Of a stretch of 64,000 bases of DNA, positions 42,391 through 50,896 are shown in pieces. Every line of letters starts with the position of its first letter. Position 1 is the first letter of the stretch. Both the position numbers and the translations under genes were made by a program. The stretch is from JAOSJL01 sp963704035 (GTDB lineage: Bacteria; Actinomycetota; Acidimicrobiia; IMCC26256; JAOSJL01), in assembly GCA_963704035.1 (NCBI GenBank), contig CAVPGR010000002.1:372001-436000 (forward strand). The letters are read 5' to 3'. The notes beneath the pieces were generated by a model. The model was not told the origin of the DNA and made no database searches. It was given only the letters and a program-made list of their open reading frames with translations.

Positions 42391-44073
42391 GTGGACGTTC
42401 CCGAGAAGCTGGCCCGGATCGAGGCCGACCTCCAGGCGCCGGGCGCACCGTTCGAGACGCGTGCCGAGGATGTTCTCGGCGAGAAGATGGACGTGTTCGC
42501 GACCCGCGCCGGCTCGCTGCGCGAGTTGGTCGAGGCGTCGGCGGGTTTCGGGGATGCGGAGTACCTCGTGTTCAGCGACGGGAGTGGGACGCGGCGCTTC
42601 ACCTTCGCCGAACACCATCGGCTCGTGGCGTCGACCGCTGCGGCACTGGCGCAGCGCTTCGGCGTCGGGCCGGGAGACCGTGTCGCGATCCTCGGAGCCA
42701 ACTCGCCCGAGTGGATCATCACGTTCTGGGCCACGGTGAGCCTCGGTGCTGTTGGCGTCGGGCTCAACGGCTGGTGGACCGGCCCCGAGATCCGCTACGG
42801 CCTCGACGACGCCGACCCCACAGTTCTCGTGGCGGATCGGAAACGACTCGATCGACTCGAGGGGGACGACCCCGGCGTTCCGACCGTCGTCATGGAAGAC
42901 GATTTCGCCGAGCTGTCGGGCCACGACCCGGCCGCCGGGCTTCCCGACACGGCGATCGACGAGGACGATCCCGCACTCATCCTCTACACGAGCGGCACGA
43001 CCGGACGACCCAAGGGAGCGGTCAACACGCATCGCAACGTGATCGCACTCCTCGGCATGAACTTCTTCCACGGCCTGCGCATACTCACCCTGAATCCGCC
43101 CGGGTCCGACTCACCCCCCAACTGTCAGCTCGTCACCAGCCCCCTGTTCCACGTGTCGGGTCTCCACAACGCGGCGATCGTGTTCCTGGCCGGTGGCATC
43201 AAGTCGGTGTGGACGGTGGGGCGATTCGACCCCGAGACCGTGATGAAGCTGATCGAAAGTGAGCGCGTGACCGGGTGGGCGTTCACGCCCACGATGCTGC
43301 GCCGCGTCGTCGAGCATCCCGAGGCATCGCGCTACGACCTGTCGACATTGCGCGGAGGCGGTGGAGGTGGATCGGCGTTCCCGCCGGCGCTCCAGGCACG
43401 CACGAAGAAGCTGATCCCGGGCCTGCGGTCCACGATGGGTGTCGGCTACGGGCTCACCGAATGCTCGGCGCTCGCCACACTGAACACGGGCGAGGAGCTC
43501 ACCGCCCACCCCGAATCGGTCGGGCGCCCCATGCCGACGGTGCAGATCGAGATCCGTGACCCTGTGACCGGTGACGTCGTTCCCGACGGCGTCGACGGCG
43601 AGATCCACCTCCGCGGTCCCTCGGTGATGATCGGCTACTGGCGACGTCCGGAGGAGACGGCCGAGGCCATCGGTCCCGGCCGGTGGCTGCGCACGGGCGA
43701 CATCGGGCGTATGGCCGACGGTCGTCTGTACCTGGCGAGCCGAATACACGATCTCATCCTTCGCGGTGGTGAGAACGTGTACCCCGTGGAGATCGAACAG
43801 CGTTTGGAGGAGCACCCGTCGGTGGCGGAGGCGGCGGTCGTCGGAGTGCCCGATCACGACCTGGGCCAGGCCGTACACGCCGTTGTCGTGGTTTCTGAGG
43901 GCGCGGCACGGGATGCCGAGACTCTCCAGACGTGGGTGGGGAAGTCGCTCGCCTACTACAAGGTCCCGGCGACGGTGGAGTTCCGCACCGATCCTCTGCC
44001 GCGAAACGCCACGGGCAAGGTTCTCAAGCAGCAGTTACTCGACGGCGGACCCGCGACCTTCGTCGAGGACTGA
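42391..44073 (+). CDS. AMP-dependent acyl-CoA synthetase/ligase
   Basis: 560 residues from GTG 42391. ANL motifs: LILYTSGTTGRPKGAVNTHR (P-loop, about residue 200), LRGGGGGGSAFPPAL, GVGYGLTECSALA (A5), GEIHLRGPSVMIGYWRRPEE, RTGDIGRMADGRLYLASR (A7-A8), GGENVYPVEIE and LPRNATGKVLKQQL with the catalytic Lys. Adenylates a carboxylic acid and transfers it to CoA. Its position inside the HAAT operon suggests that it activates the acid imported by the transporters, trapping it in the cell. Substrate unknown; medium-chain or aromatic acids are plausible. Confidence 0.92.
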   Translation: MDVPEKLARIEADLQAPGAPFETRAEDVLGEKMDVFATRAGSLRELVEASAGFGDAEYLVFSDGSGTRRFTFAEHHRLVASTAAALAQRFGVGPGDRVAILGANSPEWIITFWATVSLGAVGVGLNGWWTGPEIRYGLDDADPTVLVADRKRLDRLEGDDPGVPTVVMEDDFAELSGHDPAAGLPDTAIDEDDPALILYTSGTTGRPKGAVNTHRNVIALLGMNFFHGLRILTLNPPGSDSPPNCQLVTSPLFHVSGLHNAAIVFLAGGIKSVWTVGRFDPETVMKLIESERVTGWAFTPTMLRRVVEHPEASRYDLSTLRGGGGGGSAFPPALQARTKKLIPGLRSTMGVGYGLTECSALATLNTGEELTAHPESVGRPMPTVQIEIRDPVTGDVVPDGVDGEIHLRGPSVMIGYWRRPEETAEAIGPGRWLRTGDIGRMADGRLYLASRIHDLILRGGENVYPVEIEQRLEEHPSVAEAAVVGVPDHDLGQAVHAVVVVSEGAARDAETLQTWVGKSLAYYKVPATVEFRTDPLPRNATGKVLKQQLLDGGPATFVED

Positions 44074-44077
44074 AACG

Positions 44078-44702
44078 GTGCCTGTCGATCTCCGGGAGCT
44101 CGTCGAATCAACGCACAGCGCGCTCGTGCTCCAGGAGGTGCAGAACGGCGTCGTGGGCGAGCCCTCCGTCCTGCCCGCACTGGCAGAGGAGGCCGCCGCG
44201 GTGGGACTCGTCGAGAACTGCGCGCGGCTCACCGCGGCCGCGCGGAATGTGGGTGTGCCCGTCATCCACTGCACCGCCGAAACGCGCGCCGACGGTCGGG
44301 GCGCCAACCACAACGCCCGGCTGTTCGCCGCCGTCGAGAAGGCTCCGGTCGCTCTCACGCCGGGAAGCGACGCCGTGCAGCCCCCTGCGGAGATCGGGGT
44401 CGACGACAGGGATCTCGTGCTGGCCCGTTGCCACGGCGTCGGTCCGATGACGGGTACGCAGCTCGATCCGATCCTGCGCAACCTCGGAGTCACGACGATC
44501 GTCGGCGTCGGCGTGTCGGTCAACATCGGACTGACCAACCTCGTGCTCGACGGTGTCAATCGTGGATTCCAGGTCGTCGTGCCCCGCGACGCGGTCGCCG
44601 GCGTTCCGCGAGTATGCGGATGCCGTGCTGGACAACACGCTCAGCCTCCTGGCCACACTCACCACGACCGACGAGGTCACAGCGATCTGGAGCCCCCGAT
44701 GA
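44078..44702 (+). pseudogene. Isochorismatase-like protein, frameshifted and lacking the catalytic Cys
   Basis: Starts GTG 44078 (VPVDLRELVESTHSALVLQE). The fold is that of cysteine hydrolases (PF00857): VQNGVVGEPSVLPALAEE, VGVPVIHCTAE and LRNLGVTTIVGVGVSVNIGLTNLVLDGVNRGFQVVVPRDAVAG. The position of the nucleophilic Cys (as in GVxTxxCV) reads GVSVNIGL, so Cys is replaced by Gly. The usual first Asp reads Glu. Near CCGCG 44606-44610 the frame shifts by one; the repaired end is EYADAVLDNTLSLLATLTTT to a stop at 44702 that overlaps the next ATG. The missing Cys argues against hydrolase activity even if the frameshift is an error. Confidence 0.75.
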
Positions 44703-45502
44703 CTCCCACTTCGCCGAAGGAGTCGGTGTCTGCTTCCGAGCAGCCGACCCTGGCTCTTCGGGATGTGGCCGTCCATTTCGGTGGTGTCGTCGCTCTCGAC
44801 GGGGTGGATCTGCACGTCGATCCCGGTGAGATGTGCGGGCTGATCGGACCCAACGGAGCGGGGAAGACGACGCTGTTCGACGTCGTGTCGGGCGTGCGTC
44901 GGCCGGCCCGCGGTGCCGTGCACCTCGAGGGGCGGGATGTCACCACGACGTCGCCCGTGAAGCGTTCTCGCGCCGGTCTGCACCGTACCTACCAGCGCGC
45001 CCAGGTCTACGGGTGGCTGAGCGTGGAAGACAACGTGCTCGCTGCCCTGGAGTGGAGCGGTGGCGGGGGCGGTCTCGCCGCGGATCTCGTGCGCTTCCCG
45101 ACGAGACGTCGCCATGAACGCTCGCGGCGCGAACGGGTCGACGAGGTGCTGGTGGAGTGTGGTCTGAAGGATCTCCGAGGGACCAACGCCGCGGAACTCC
45201 CGATCGGCAAGGCCCGGCTGGTCGAATTGGCACGTGCCGTCGTCGAACCACCTCGGCTTCTCCTGCTCGACGAACCGACCTCGGGATTGGAGGAACCCGA
45301 GGCCGAACGGCTCGGTGACCTCGTGGAAACGCTGCGACCTACGGGCACAGCCGTTCTGCTCGTGGAGCACGACGTGGGGTTCGTCATGCGCCGGTGTGGC
45401 CGTATCGTCGTGCTCGACCGGGGAACCGTGCTCGCCGAGGGGACTCCCGCCGAGGTCCGTGCCGACGCCGCCGTGCGTCACGCGTACCTCGGAGCCCGCT
45501 AG
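44699..45502 (+). CDS. HAAT ABC transporter ATPase, LivG-like (system 2)
   Basis: 267 residues from ATG 44699, overlapping the preceding stop (ATGA). LALRDVAVHFGGVVALDGVDL, Walker A GPNGAGKTT, RTYQRAQVYGWLSVEDNV, then the atypical signature LPIGKARLVELARAVV. Walker B is LLLLDEPTSGLEE, where Glu-Glu replaces the common Asp-Pro of the D-loop. The H-loop is LVEHDVGFVM. As in system 1, the signature has Pro-x-Gly instead of Ser-Gly-Gly. Its partner LivF is fused to the permease at 46887. It is separated from that permease by a binding-protein gene. Confidence 0.92.
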   Translation: MTPTSPKESVSASEQPTLALRDVAVHFGGVVALDGVDLHVDPGEMCGLIGPNGAGKTTLFDVVSGVRRPARGAVHLEGRDVTTTSPVKRSRAGLHRTYQRAQVYGWLSVEDNVLAALEWSGGGGGLAADLVRFPTRRRHERSRRERVDEVLVECGLKDLRGTNAAELPIGKARLVELARAVVEPPRLLLLDEPTSGLEEPEAERLGDLVETLRPTGTAVLLVEHDVGFVMRRCGRIVVLDRGTVLAEGTPAEVRADAAVRHAYLGAR

Positions 45503-45506
45503 GGGT

Positions 45507-45512
45507 TAGATT
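45507..45512 (+). promoter_or_regulatory. -10-like TAGATT upstream of binding protein 45566
   Basis: TAGATT lies just after the LivG stop and 53 bases before ATG 45566, the same arrangement as at 25246 and 61624. This suggests an internal promoter for the second transporter. No clear -35. Confidence 0.3.
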
Positions 45513-45565
45513 CCTTGCGGGATTGCAATCGGGATCGAGATCAGACGACCGGGGGGTACGGCGTG

Positions 45566-46831
45566 ATGCGGTGGCGCACAGGGCTTGTGGCGTTGGCGGT
45601 GGTGGCACTCGTCGCAGCAGGTTGCGAGAGCACGACCGACGACAGTTCCAGCAGCACGACCGGCGCAGAGGAGCCGTCAACGCGCACGACGCGCGGCGTG
45701 ACCGACACCGCTGTGAAGATCGGTGGCATCTACTTCAACGTGAACTTCTCGGGCGCCGATGTCGGTGCCGAGGCGCGGGTGAAGCGCGCCAACGACGAGG
45801 GCGGTGTCAACGGGCGGATGATCGAGCTCGTCAGCGTCACCCACGACAACAACGAGGCTGGAGCGAACCTGGAGGAGGCCCGTCGCCTCGTCACCCAGGA
45901 GGAGGTGTTCGCCATCGCACCGATGGTCACGGCCGCCGCATCGGGTTCGGTCGACTTCCTGATCGACGAAAACGTCCCCTTCTTCGGTTGGGGCATCGAC
46001 CCGGCATTCTGTGGCAACGACGTCGGATTCGGATTCACCGGCTGTGTGACGGATCCGAACCTCGAGAAGGGCAGCAACGCGCTCGGCACGGTCCTGAAGG
46101 AGAACTTCGACGGCGACGCCGACAAGACCGTTTCGATCATCGGCGACGACTCCGATTCGGGGAAGGGTGGCCTCCGGCTGCTGACCGCCTCACTGGAGGA
46201 TGTCGGGTTCACGGTGCCATACGCCGAGGCGACGATCCCCGCGCCACCGGCAACGACATCCGACTTCACTCCCTTCGTGAACGACCTCATGACCAGCGAC
46301 GACGGCGGCGCTCCCGACGTCATTCTCGTGCAGCTGAGCAATCTCGACGCCGCCGGTTTGGCGGGCGCGCTCAAGGCAGCCGGCTTCGAGGGTCTGATCA
46401 TCACGCCGCTCTACAGCCCGCTGCTCCTGGGCAGCGAGCAAGCGGCCGCGGACCTCGACGAGACGGCCACGCTCGTACAGATCCAGCCCTACGAGGTGGA
46501 GCCCAAGCCCGAAGCACTCCAGCAGATGCTCGATGACGTGGCCGCCGTGAGCCCCGACGAATCGTTGGGTCTCGGTCTGGCCGCGGGCTACTGGTCGGTC
46601 GACTTGTTCCTTTCGATTCTGGAGGCCACGGGCGACGACCTCACCGTCGAGACCTTCCTCCAGACGGCCAACGACGATTTCGGCTGGGAGGCGGAGGGAG
46701 TGATCGGGCCGTCGACCTGGCCCACGAACCACGATCAGCCGGTGCCGTGCGCGTCTCTCCCCCTCGTCAGCAGCGGGGCCTACGTACCCAACGTGGATCT
46801 CACGTGCGGCGAGGTCATCGACGTGGAGTGA
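45566..46831 (+). CDS. HAAT-type substrate-binding lipoprotein (system 2)
   Basis: 421 residues from ATG 45566 (GTG 45563 directly before), with GGGGGG upstream. Signal and lipobox LVALAVVALVAAGC, then a Ser/Thr linker (SSSSTTGAEEPSTRTT). Type-I periplasmic fold: GVTDTAVKIGGIYFNVNFSG, ARVKRANDEGGVNGRMIELV, QEEVFAIAPMVTAAASGSVDFL, VPFFGWGIDPAFCG, TVSIIGDDSDSGKGGLRLL, ALKAAGFEGLIITPLYSPLLL, LAAGYWSVDLFLSILEATG and LQTANDDFGW. It is only distantly related to the triplicated proteins, so it probably binds another ligand. It feeds the LivHMF fusion that starts 55 bases downstream. Confidence 0.92.
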   Translation: MRWRTGLVALAVVALVAAGCESTTDDSSSSTTGAEEPSTRTTRGVTDTAVKIGGIYFNVNFSGADVGAEARVKRANDEGGVNGRMIELVSVTHDNNEAGANLEEARRLVTQEEVFAIAPMVTAAASGSVDFLIDENVPFFGWGIDPAFCGNDVGFGFTGCVTDPNLEKGSNALGTVLKENFDGDADKTVSIIGDDSDSGKGGLRLLTASLEDVGFTVPYAEATIPAPPATTSDFTPFVNDLMTSDDGGAPDVILVQLSNLDAAGLAGALKAAGFEGLIITPLYSPLLLGSEQAAADLDETATLVQIQPYEVEPKPEALQQMLDDVAAVSPDESLGLGLAAGYWSVDLFLSILEATGDDLTVETFLQTANDDFGWEAEGVIGPSTWPTNHDQPVPCASLPLVSSGAYVPNVDLTCGEVIDVE

Positions 46832-46886
46832 AACCCGGCGTCGGAGAGCTCGTGACGTCGGCCGCGCCGGATGACCGCGTGCACCC

Positions 46887-49676
46887 GTGAGTGAGTTCTG
46901 GAGCCTCGTCGTCAGCGGCGTCGTCTCGGGCGCGATCTACGCCATTCTCGCCTCGGGGCTGGTGCTGACCTACCGGACGTCGGGCATCTTCGACTTCGCA
47001 CACGGTGCGATCGCATTCGCCACGGCCTTCGTCTACTTCCAGCTCAACCAGCCGACGGTCGACGGCGGACTCGGCATGCCGGTCCTTCCGGCAGCGCTGC
47101 TCGCCGTCTTCGTGTTCGCTCCGTTGCTGGGTTGGGTTCTGGACCGCGTGCTCTTCCGGCGCCTTGCCACAGCTCCCGAGTTCGCCCGCATCGTGGGAAC
47201 GGTCGGACTCGCCATCGCGCTCCCGGCGTTGTGCCTCTGGACCGTCGAGAAGCTCAACGAGATCCTCGGCTGGACGCTTCCGAGCGCGACGCAGGTCATC
47301 CGCCCACCGGGACTCGGGCCGGTCCCGACCGAGACCTGGACGCTCTTCGAAGGCGTGACGATCGACAGCAACCAGCTCATCGCGTTGGCGGCCGCGGCCT
47401 TCAGCGCGCTGGCGTTGTGGTTTGTCCTGCGTCACACGCGGCTCGGCCTGGAGACGCGTGCTGCGGTCGATCGGCGCGATCTGGCGCAGTTGCGCGGTGT
47501 CGACGTCGCGCGCACGTCGTCCATCTCGTGGATGCTGAGTACGACGCTGGCCGGGCTGGCCGGGGTCGTCCTGGCGCCCATTTTCGAGATCACGTCGCTG
47601 ACCTTCATGCTGCTGACGTTCGCCGCGTTCGCCGCCGTGGTCTTCGCAGGCCTGCGCTCGTTGCCGTTGGCGTTCGTGGGCGGTCTCGCCGTCGGGGTCA
47701 TCCAGAACCTCGTGCAGGGTTACGCGCCACCTGTTCTGAAGGACGTGTCCGGATTCCGGACAGCGGTGCCGTTCATCCTCCTCTTGCTGACGCTGTTCGT
47801 GTTCATCGGCCGCGGGGTCGGCCGTGCCGGCGCAACGATGGCGGAGGATCATCCACCGCCCGACCACCGCGATGGCCTACCGGCGTGGCGCCGCAGGCTT
47901 CCGTGGGTGCTCGCCACCATCGGGCTCACGGTCTACGTCCAGTGGATCGCCGACGACTTCTGGGCGGGGCTCGTGACCCAGGGTCTCGTGCTCGGCCTCA
48001 TCTTCCTCTCGTTCGTCGTCGTCACGGGCCTCGGTGGCTCCGTGAGCCTGGCGCAGGCCACCTTCGTCACCGTGGGGGGCTTCACGGCAGGGTGGCTCGT
48101 CAATCACCAGTGGCCGTCGTCCACGCCGCTGCTCATGAACAACGGCCGGTTCAACTTCCTCATCGCAGCGATCGCTGCGGCCGTGGTGGCGTCTTTCGTC
48201 GGCCTCTTCGTCGCCCTGCCTTCGCTGCGGTTCGGCGGGCTGGCACTCGCGCTCGCCACGTTGGCGCTGGCCTTCATCGGCGACCAGCTCGTGTTCCAGC
48301 TCAACCCGGTCCGGAACAGCTCGTCGGGCTGGTCGGTGCCGGCGCCGCAGCTCGGGCCGTTCGATCTCGGACAGCCGCGCACGATGGCGATGGTCCTGCT
48401 CGCGCTCGTGCTTCTCGGGGCACTGCTGATCCACAACCTCCAGAACTCGTCGACAGGTCGCGCGGTGCTTGCTGTGCGGTCCTCAGAGGTGGCCGCACGT
48501 ACCGCGGGGATCTCCCCCGTGCGTGCGCGTCTGCTCCCCTTTGTGGTCTCCGCCGCCATCGCCGGGCTCGGGGGAGCGTTCTTCGCCGTGGTGAACAGCC
48601 CGATGACGAACACGCGGGCTCCGGCGATTCTCGGTCTGATCTGGCTCACCGTCACCGTCACGTTCGGGGTGCGACGGGCGGGCGGGGCTGTTCTCGCCGG
48701 ACTCGTCTTTGCCACGACGCCCGCGTTTCTCCAGGGCCTTGTCACGTGGTCGGGTGCACCGTGGTCGTGGATACCCGGCGACGTCCGTATCGCCCTGGAC
48801 TCCGCCGCGGTGCCGCTGATGCTCTTCGGATTCGGAGCGATCGCCCTGGCGCGGAATCCAGACGGTCTCCTGGCCCTCGTCGGCGGCAGCGTGCGTGCCG
48901 CGCCGGCGGAGTCGGCCGCACCTGCGGAGAGCGACGCTCCTGATGTGTCGGGAGCCCCGCCGACGGATCAGCCAGGGACCCGGCCCGCGCTCGCCTTCGA
49001 CACGGTCCGCGCCGGCTACGGCGACTCCGAGGTGCTGCACGGCGTCGACCTCGAGGTCCACGCAGGGAGCGTGTTGGCCCTTCTCGGTGCCAACGGGGCG
49101 GGGAAGTCGACGCTGTGCGCCGTCGGCGCCGGACTTCGCGAACCGTGGGGTGGACGGGTGACCCGGGGAGGCGAAGACGTCACCGCCGTCCCCCCGTTCC
49201 GGCGCGCCCGCTCCGGTCTCTACCTGGCACCGGAGGCACGCGGCATCTTTCCGGAGATGACCGTCGACGAGAACCTGGCCGTGCGACTCCGGGACCGTTC
49301 GGAACGGGACAACGCGTACGAGCGGTTCCCGTTGCTCGCGGACCGTCGCTCCAGCCACGCCGGCCTGCTGTCGGGTGGTGAGCAGCAGATGCTCGCCCTG
49401 GCTCCGGCACTCGTGCGGCCTCCCGACGTCCTCATCGCCGACGAGCCGTCGCTCGGGCTCGCACCCCTGGCAACCCAGGAGATCCTGGCGGCGGTCACCG
49501 AGCTCCGCGACCGGGGGACAGCGGTTCTCCTCGTCGAGGAGAAGGCGCGCGAGGCGCTCGACATCGCCGACGTCGTGGCGTTCATGGAGCTGGGTCGGGT
49601 CACCTGGGTGGGCCCGCGGGAGCAGGCCGACGCCGAGCGTCTCGCCGCTGCGTACCTCGGCGTAGGAGACGCGTAG
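46887..49676 (+). CDS. Triple fusion LivH-LivM-LivF ABC transporter protein (system 2)
   Basis: 929 residues from GTG 46887. The LivH-like part (about 1-310) has GAIYAILASGLVLTYRTSGI, FDFAHGAIAF and RRDLAQLRGVDVARTSSISW. The LivM-like part (about 325-665) has VTGLGGSVSLAQATFVTVGG, LPSLRFGGLALALATLALAF and LARNPDGLLALVGG. A disordered Ala/Pro/Ser linker lies at about 670-698. The LivF-like ATPase (about 699-929) has Walker A ANGAGKST, LAPEARGIFPEMTVDENL, signature LSGGEQQMLALAPAL and Walker B VLIADEPSLGLAP. The residue at the H-loop is Glu (LLVEEKARE). Two permeases and one ATPase in a single chain is unusual; only LivG and the binding proteins stay separate. Confidence 0.92.
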   Translation: MSEFWSLVVSGVVSGAIYAILASGLVLTYRTSGIFDFAHGAIAFATAFVYFQLNQPTVDGGLGMPVLPAALLAVFVFAPLLGWVLDRVLFRRLATAPEFARIVGTVGLAIALPALCLWTVEKLNEILGWTLPSATQVIRPPGLGPVPTETWTLFEGVTIDSNQLIALAAAAFSALALWFVLRHTRLGLETRAAVDRRDLAQLRGVDVARTSSISWMLSTTLAGLAGVVLAPIFEITSLTFMLLTFAAFAAVVFAGLRSLPLAFVGGLAVGVIQNLVQGYAPPVLKDVSGFRTAVPFILLLLTLFVFIGRGVGRAGATMAEDHPPPDHRDGLPAWRRRLPWVLATIGLTVYVQWIADDFWAGLVTQGLVLGLIFLSFVVVTGLGGSVSLAQATFVTVGGFTAGWLVNHQWPSSTPLLMNNGRFNFLIAAIAAAVVASFVGLFVALPSLRFGGLALALATLALAFIGDQLVFQLNPVRNSSSGWSVPAPQLGPFDLGQPRTMAMVLLALVLLGALLIHNLQNSSTGRAVLAVRSSEVAARTAGISPVRARLLPFVVSAAIAGLGGAFFAVVNSPMTNTRAPAILGLIWLTVTVTFGVRRAGGAVLAGLVFATTPAFLQGLVTWSGAPWSWIPGDVRIALDSAAVPLMLFGFGAIALARNPDGLLALVGGSVRAAPAESAAPAESDAPDVSGAPPTDQPGTRPALAFDTVRAGYGDSEVLHGVDLEVHAGSVLALLGANGAGKSTLCAVGAGLREPWGGRVTRGGEDVTAVPPFRRARSGLYLAPEARGIFPEMTVDENLAVRLRDRSERDNAYERFPLLADRRSSHAGLLSGGEQQMLALAPALVRPPDVLIADEPSLGLAPLATQEILAAVTELRDRGTAVLLVEEKAREALDIADVVAFMELGRVTWVGPREQADAERLAAAYLGVGDA

Positions 49677-49679
49677 GGT
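49674..49679 (+). promoter_or_regulatory. -10-like TAGGGT, leaderless promoter overlapping a stop codon
   Basis: TAGGGT contains the stop codon of the LivHMF gene and ends six bases before GTG 49686, with no Shine-Dalgarno sequence between. Compatible with a leaderless internal promoter. Confidence 0.3.
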
Positions 49680-49685
49680 CGCATC

Positions 49686-50867
49686 GTGTTTCGAAGACCG
49701 GCGTTTCGACGCTTTCCCCTCGCTGCGGTTGCCCTGTGCGTGCTCGTGGCCGGCTGCACCGCCGGCGACGACGACAGCCCCGCGGAACCGGACACACGCA
49801 CGACCACCGGCGTGACCGAGGACGCCGTGACGGTTCGTGTCCCGGAAGGGGCGGAGCCGCAGGCGGTGATCGGCGCTGCCGCCCGGATCGAGCGCGCCAA
49901 CGCCGACGGAGGAGTGCACGGGCGACGCGTGATCCTCGATGAAGATCCGACCGGCGACACCTTCGCGCACCTACCGGCATCGGGCGATTCGCTCGACCCG
50001 GCAGCCGGCGACGACGACGGCACGACCCCCGACATCGCCCACCGACCCGTGTTCGGCGCCGCCTCGAATACGTCGTTCTGCAACGTGGACTATGCGTTCG
50101 CCGTCGACGGTTGTCAGGCTCGGCCCAGCGACATCTGGGGCAGCCTTGTCTCGCTCGTCGGCGATGAGTCGTCGCCGGATGGTGCCACCGCCGTCATTGT
50201 CGCCGGCGGCGCTCCCGACACCGACAATGTCCCCGATATGGCCGCACCCTCATTCGAGCACGCCGGCTTCACAGTCGACGTCATCGTCCGCTTCGAAGAA
50301 GATTTCGCAACCGTCGACGCCGTCCTCGCGTCTGAACCCGACGTCGTCGTGTATGCGTCGTCCGATGAGGCTTCGCTAGCGACGGCCGAAACCCTTGTCG
50401 AGGCCGGCTTCAAGGGCATCCAGACCTTCCGAACCGCCTACTCGCCCGAATTCGCTGCGGCAGCTGCCGAGGCAGGCCTTGGCGGCATCACGGTGCTTAC
50501 CGACTTCGCGCCCTTCGAGTCGGCTGACGAGAACCCGATCGTGCAGCGCATGATCGACGACGTCCGCGAGTACGAGGAGACCGAGGGGCTTCCCGAGACG
50601 CCTCTGTCCGGCGAGGTCGAGGCGGGCTACTGGTCGGCCGATGCGTTCCTCGCGGCACTCGAGGCCACCGGCTCCGATCTGACGGTGGAGCGGTTCCTCC
50701 AGACGGCGAACGACGATTTCGAGTGGATCGCCGAGGCCACCGCCGGGCCCGCCACCTGGCCCCGGAACCGTCAGGTACCGGTTCCTTGCGGCGCTCTCGT
50801 CGAGGTCGCCGGCGACGGCACCTTTGATGTCGCCGTCCCCTACTCCTGCGGTCGCAACCTCACCTGA
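49686..50867 (+). CDS. Degenerate HAAT binding-protein paralogue (lipoprotein)
   Basis: 393 residues from GTG 49686. Signal with lipobox CVLVAGC. The start (TRTTTGVTEDAVTVRV, IERANADGGVHGRRVIL) and end (YWSADAFLAALEATGSDLTV, LQTANDDFEWIAEATAGP, VPVPCGALVEV) match the binding protein at 45566. Between them the N-lobe core that holds the ligand is missing. The segment with EEVFAIAPMVTAAASGSVDF in the paralogue is replaced by a short acidic loop (ASGDSLDPAAGDDDG). It may no longer bind ligand in the usual way. It could be a decoy, a modulator or a decaying copy; the open frame and codon use look intact. Confidence 0.8.
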   Translation: MFRRPAFRRFPLAAVALCVLVAGCTAGDDDSPAEPDTRTTTGVTEDAVTVRVPEGAEPQAVIGAAARIERANADGGVHGRRVILDEDPTGDTFAHLPASGDSLDPAAGDDDGTTPDIAHRPVFGAASNTSFCNVDYAFAVDGCQARPSDIWGSLVSLVGDESSPDGATAVIVAGGAPDTDNVPDMAAPSFEHAGFTVDVIVRFEEDFATVDAVLASEPDVVVYASSDEASLATAETLVEAGFKGIQTFRTAYSPEFAAAAAEAGLGGITVLTDFAPFESADENPIVQRMIDDVREYEETEGLPETPLSGEVEAGYWSADAFLAALEATGSDLTVERFLQTANDDFEWIAEATAGPATWPRNRQVPVPCGALVEVAGDGTFDVAVPYSCGRNLT

Positions 50868-50883
50868 CCCGCTGAGCGGGCGG

Positions 50884-50889
50884 TACGGT
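50884..50889 (+). promoter_or_regulatory. -10-like TACGGT, leaderless promoter for the antiporter gene
   Basis: TACGGT ends seven bases before GTG 50897; the spacer CCCCGCC has no ribosome-binding site. Confidence 0.35.
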
Positions 50890-50896
50890 CCCCGCC

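Noticed and set aside
46815..47867. A 350-codon minus-strand frame rich in Arg, Glu and Gln.
   Set aside because: Shadow of the LivHMF gene; the composition reflects reverse translation of a hydrophobic permease.
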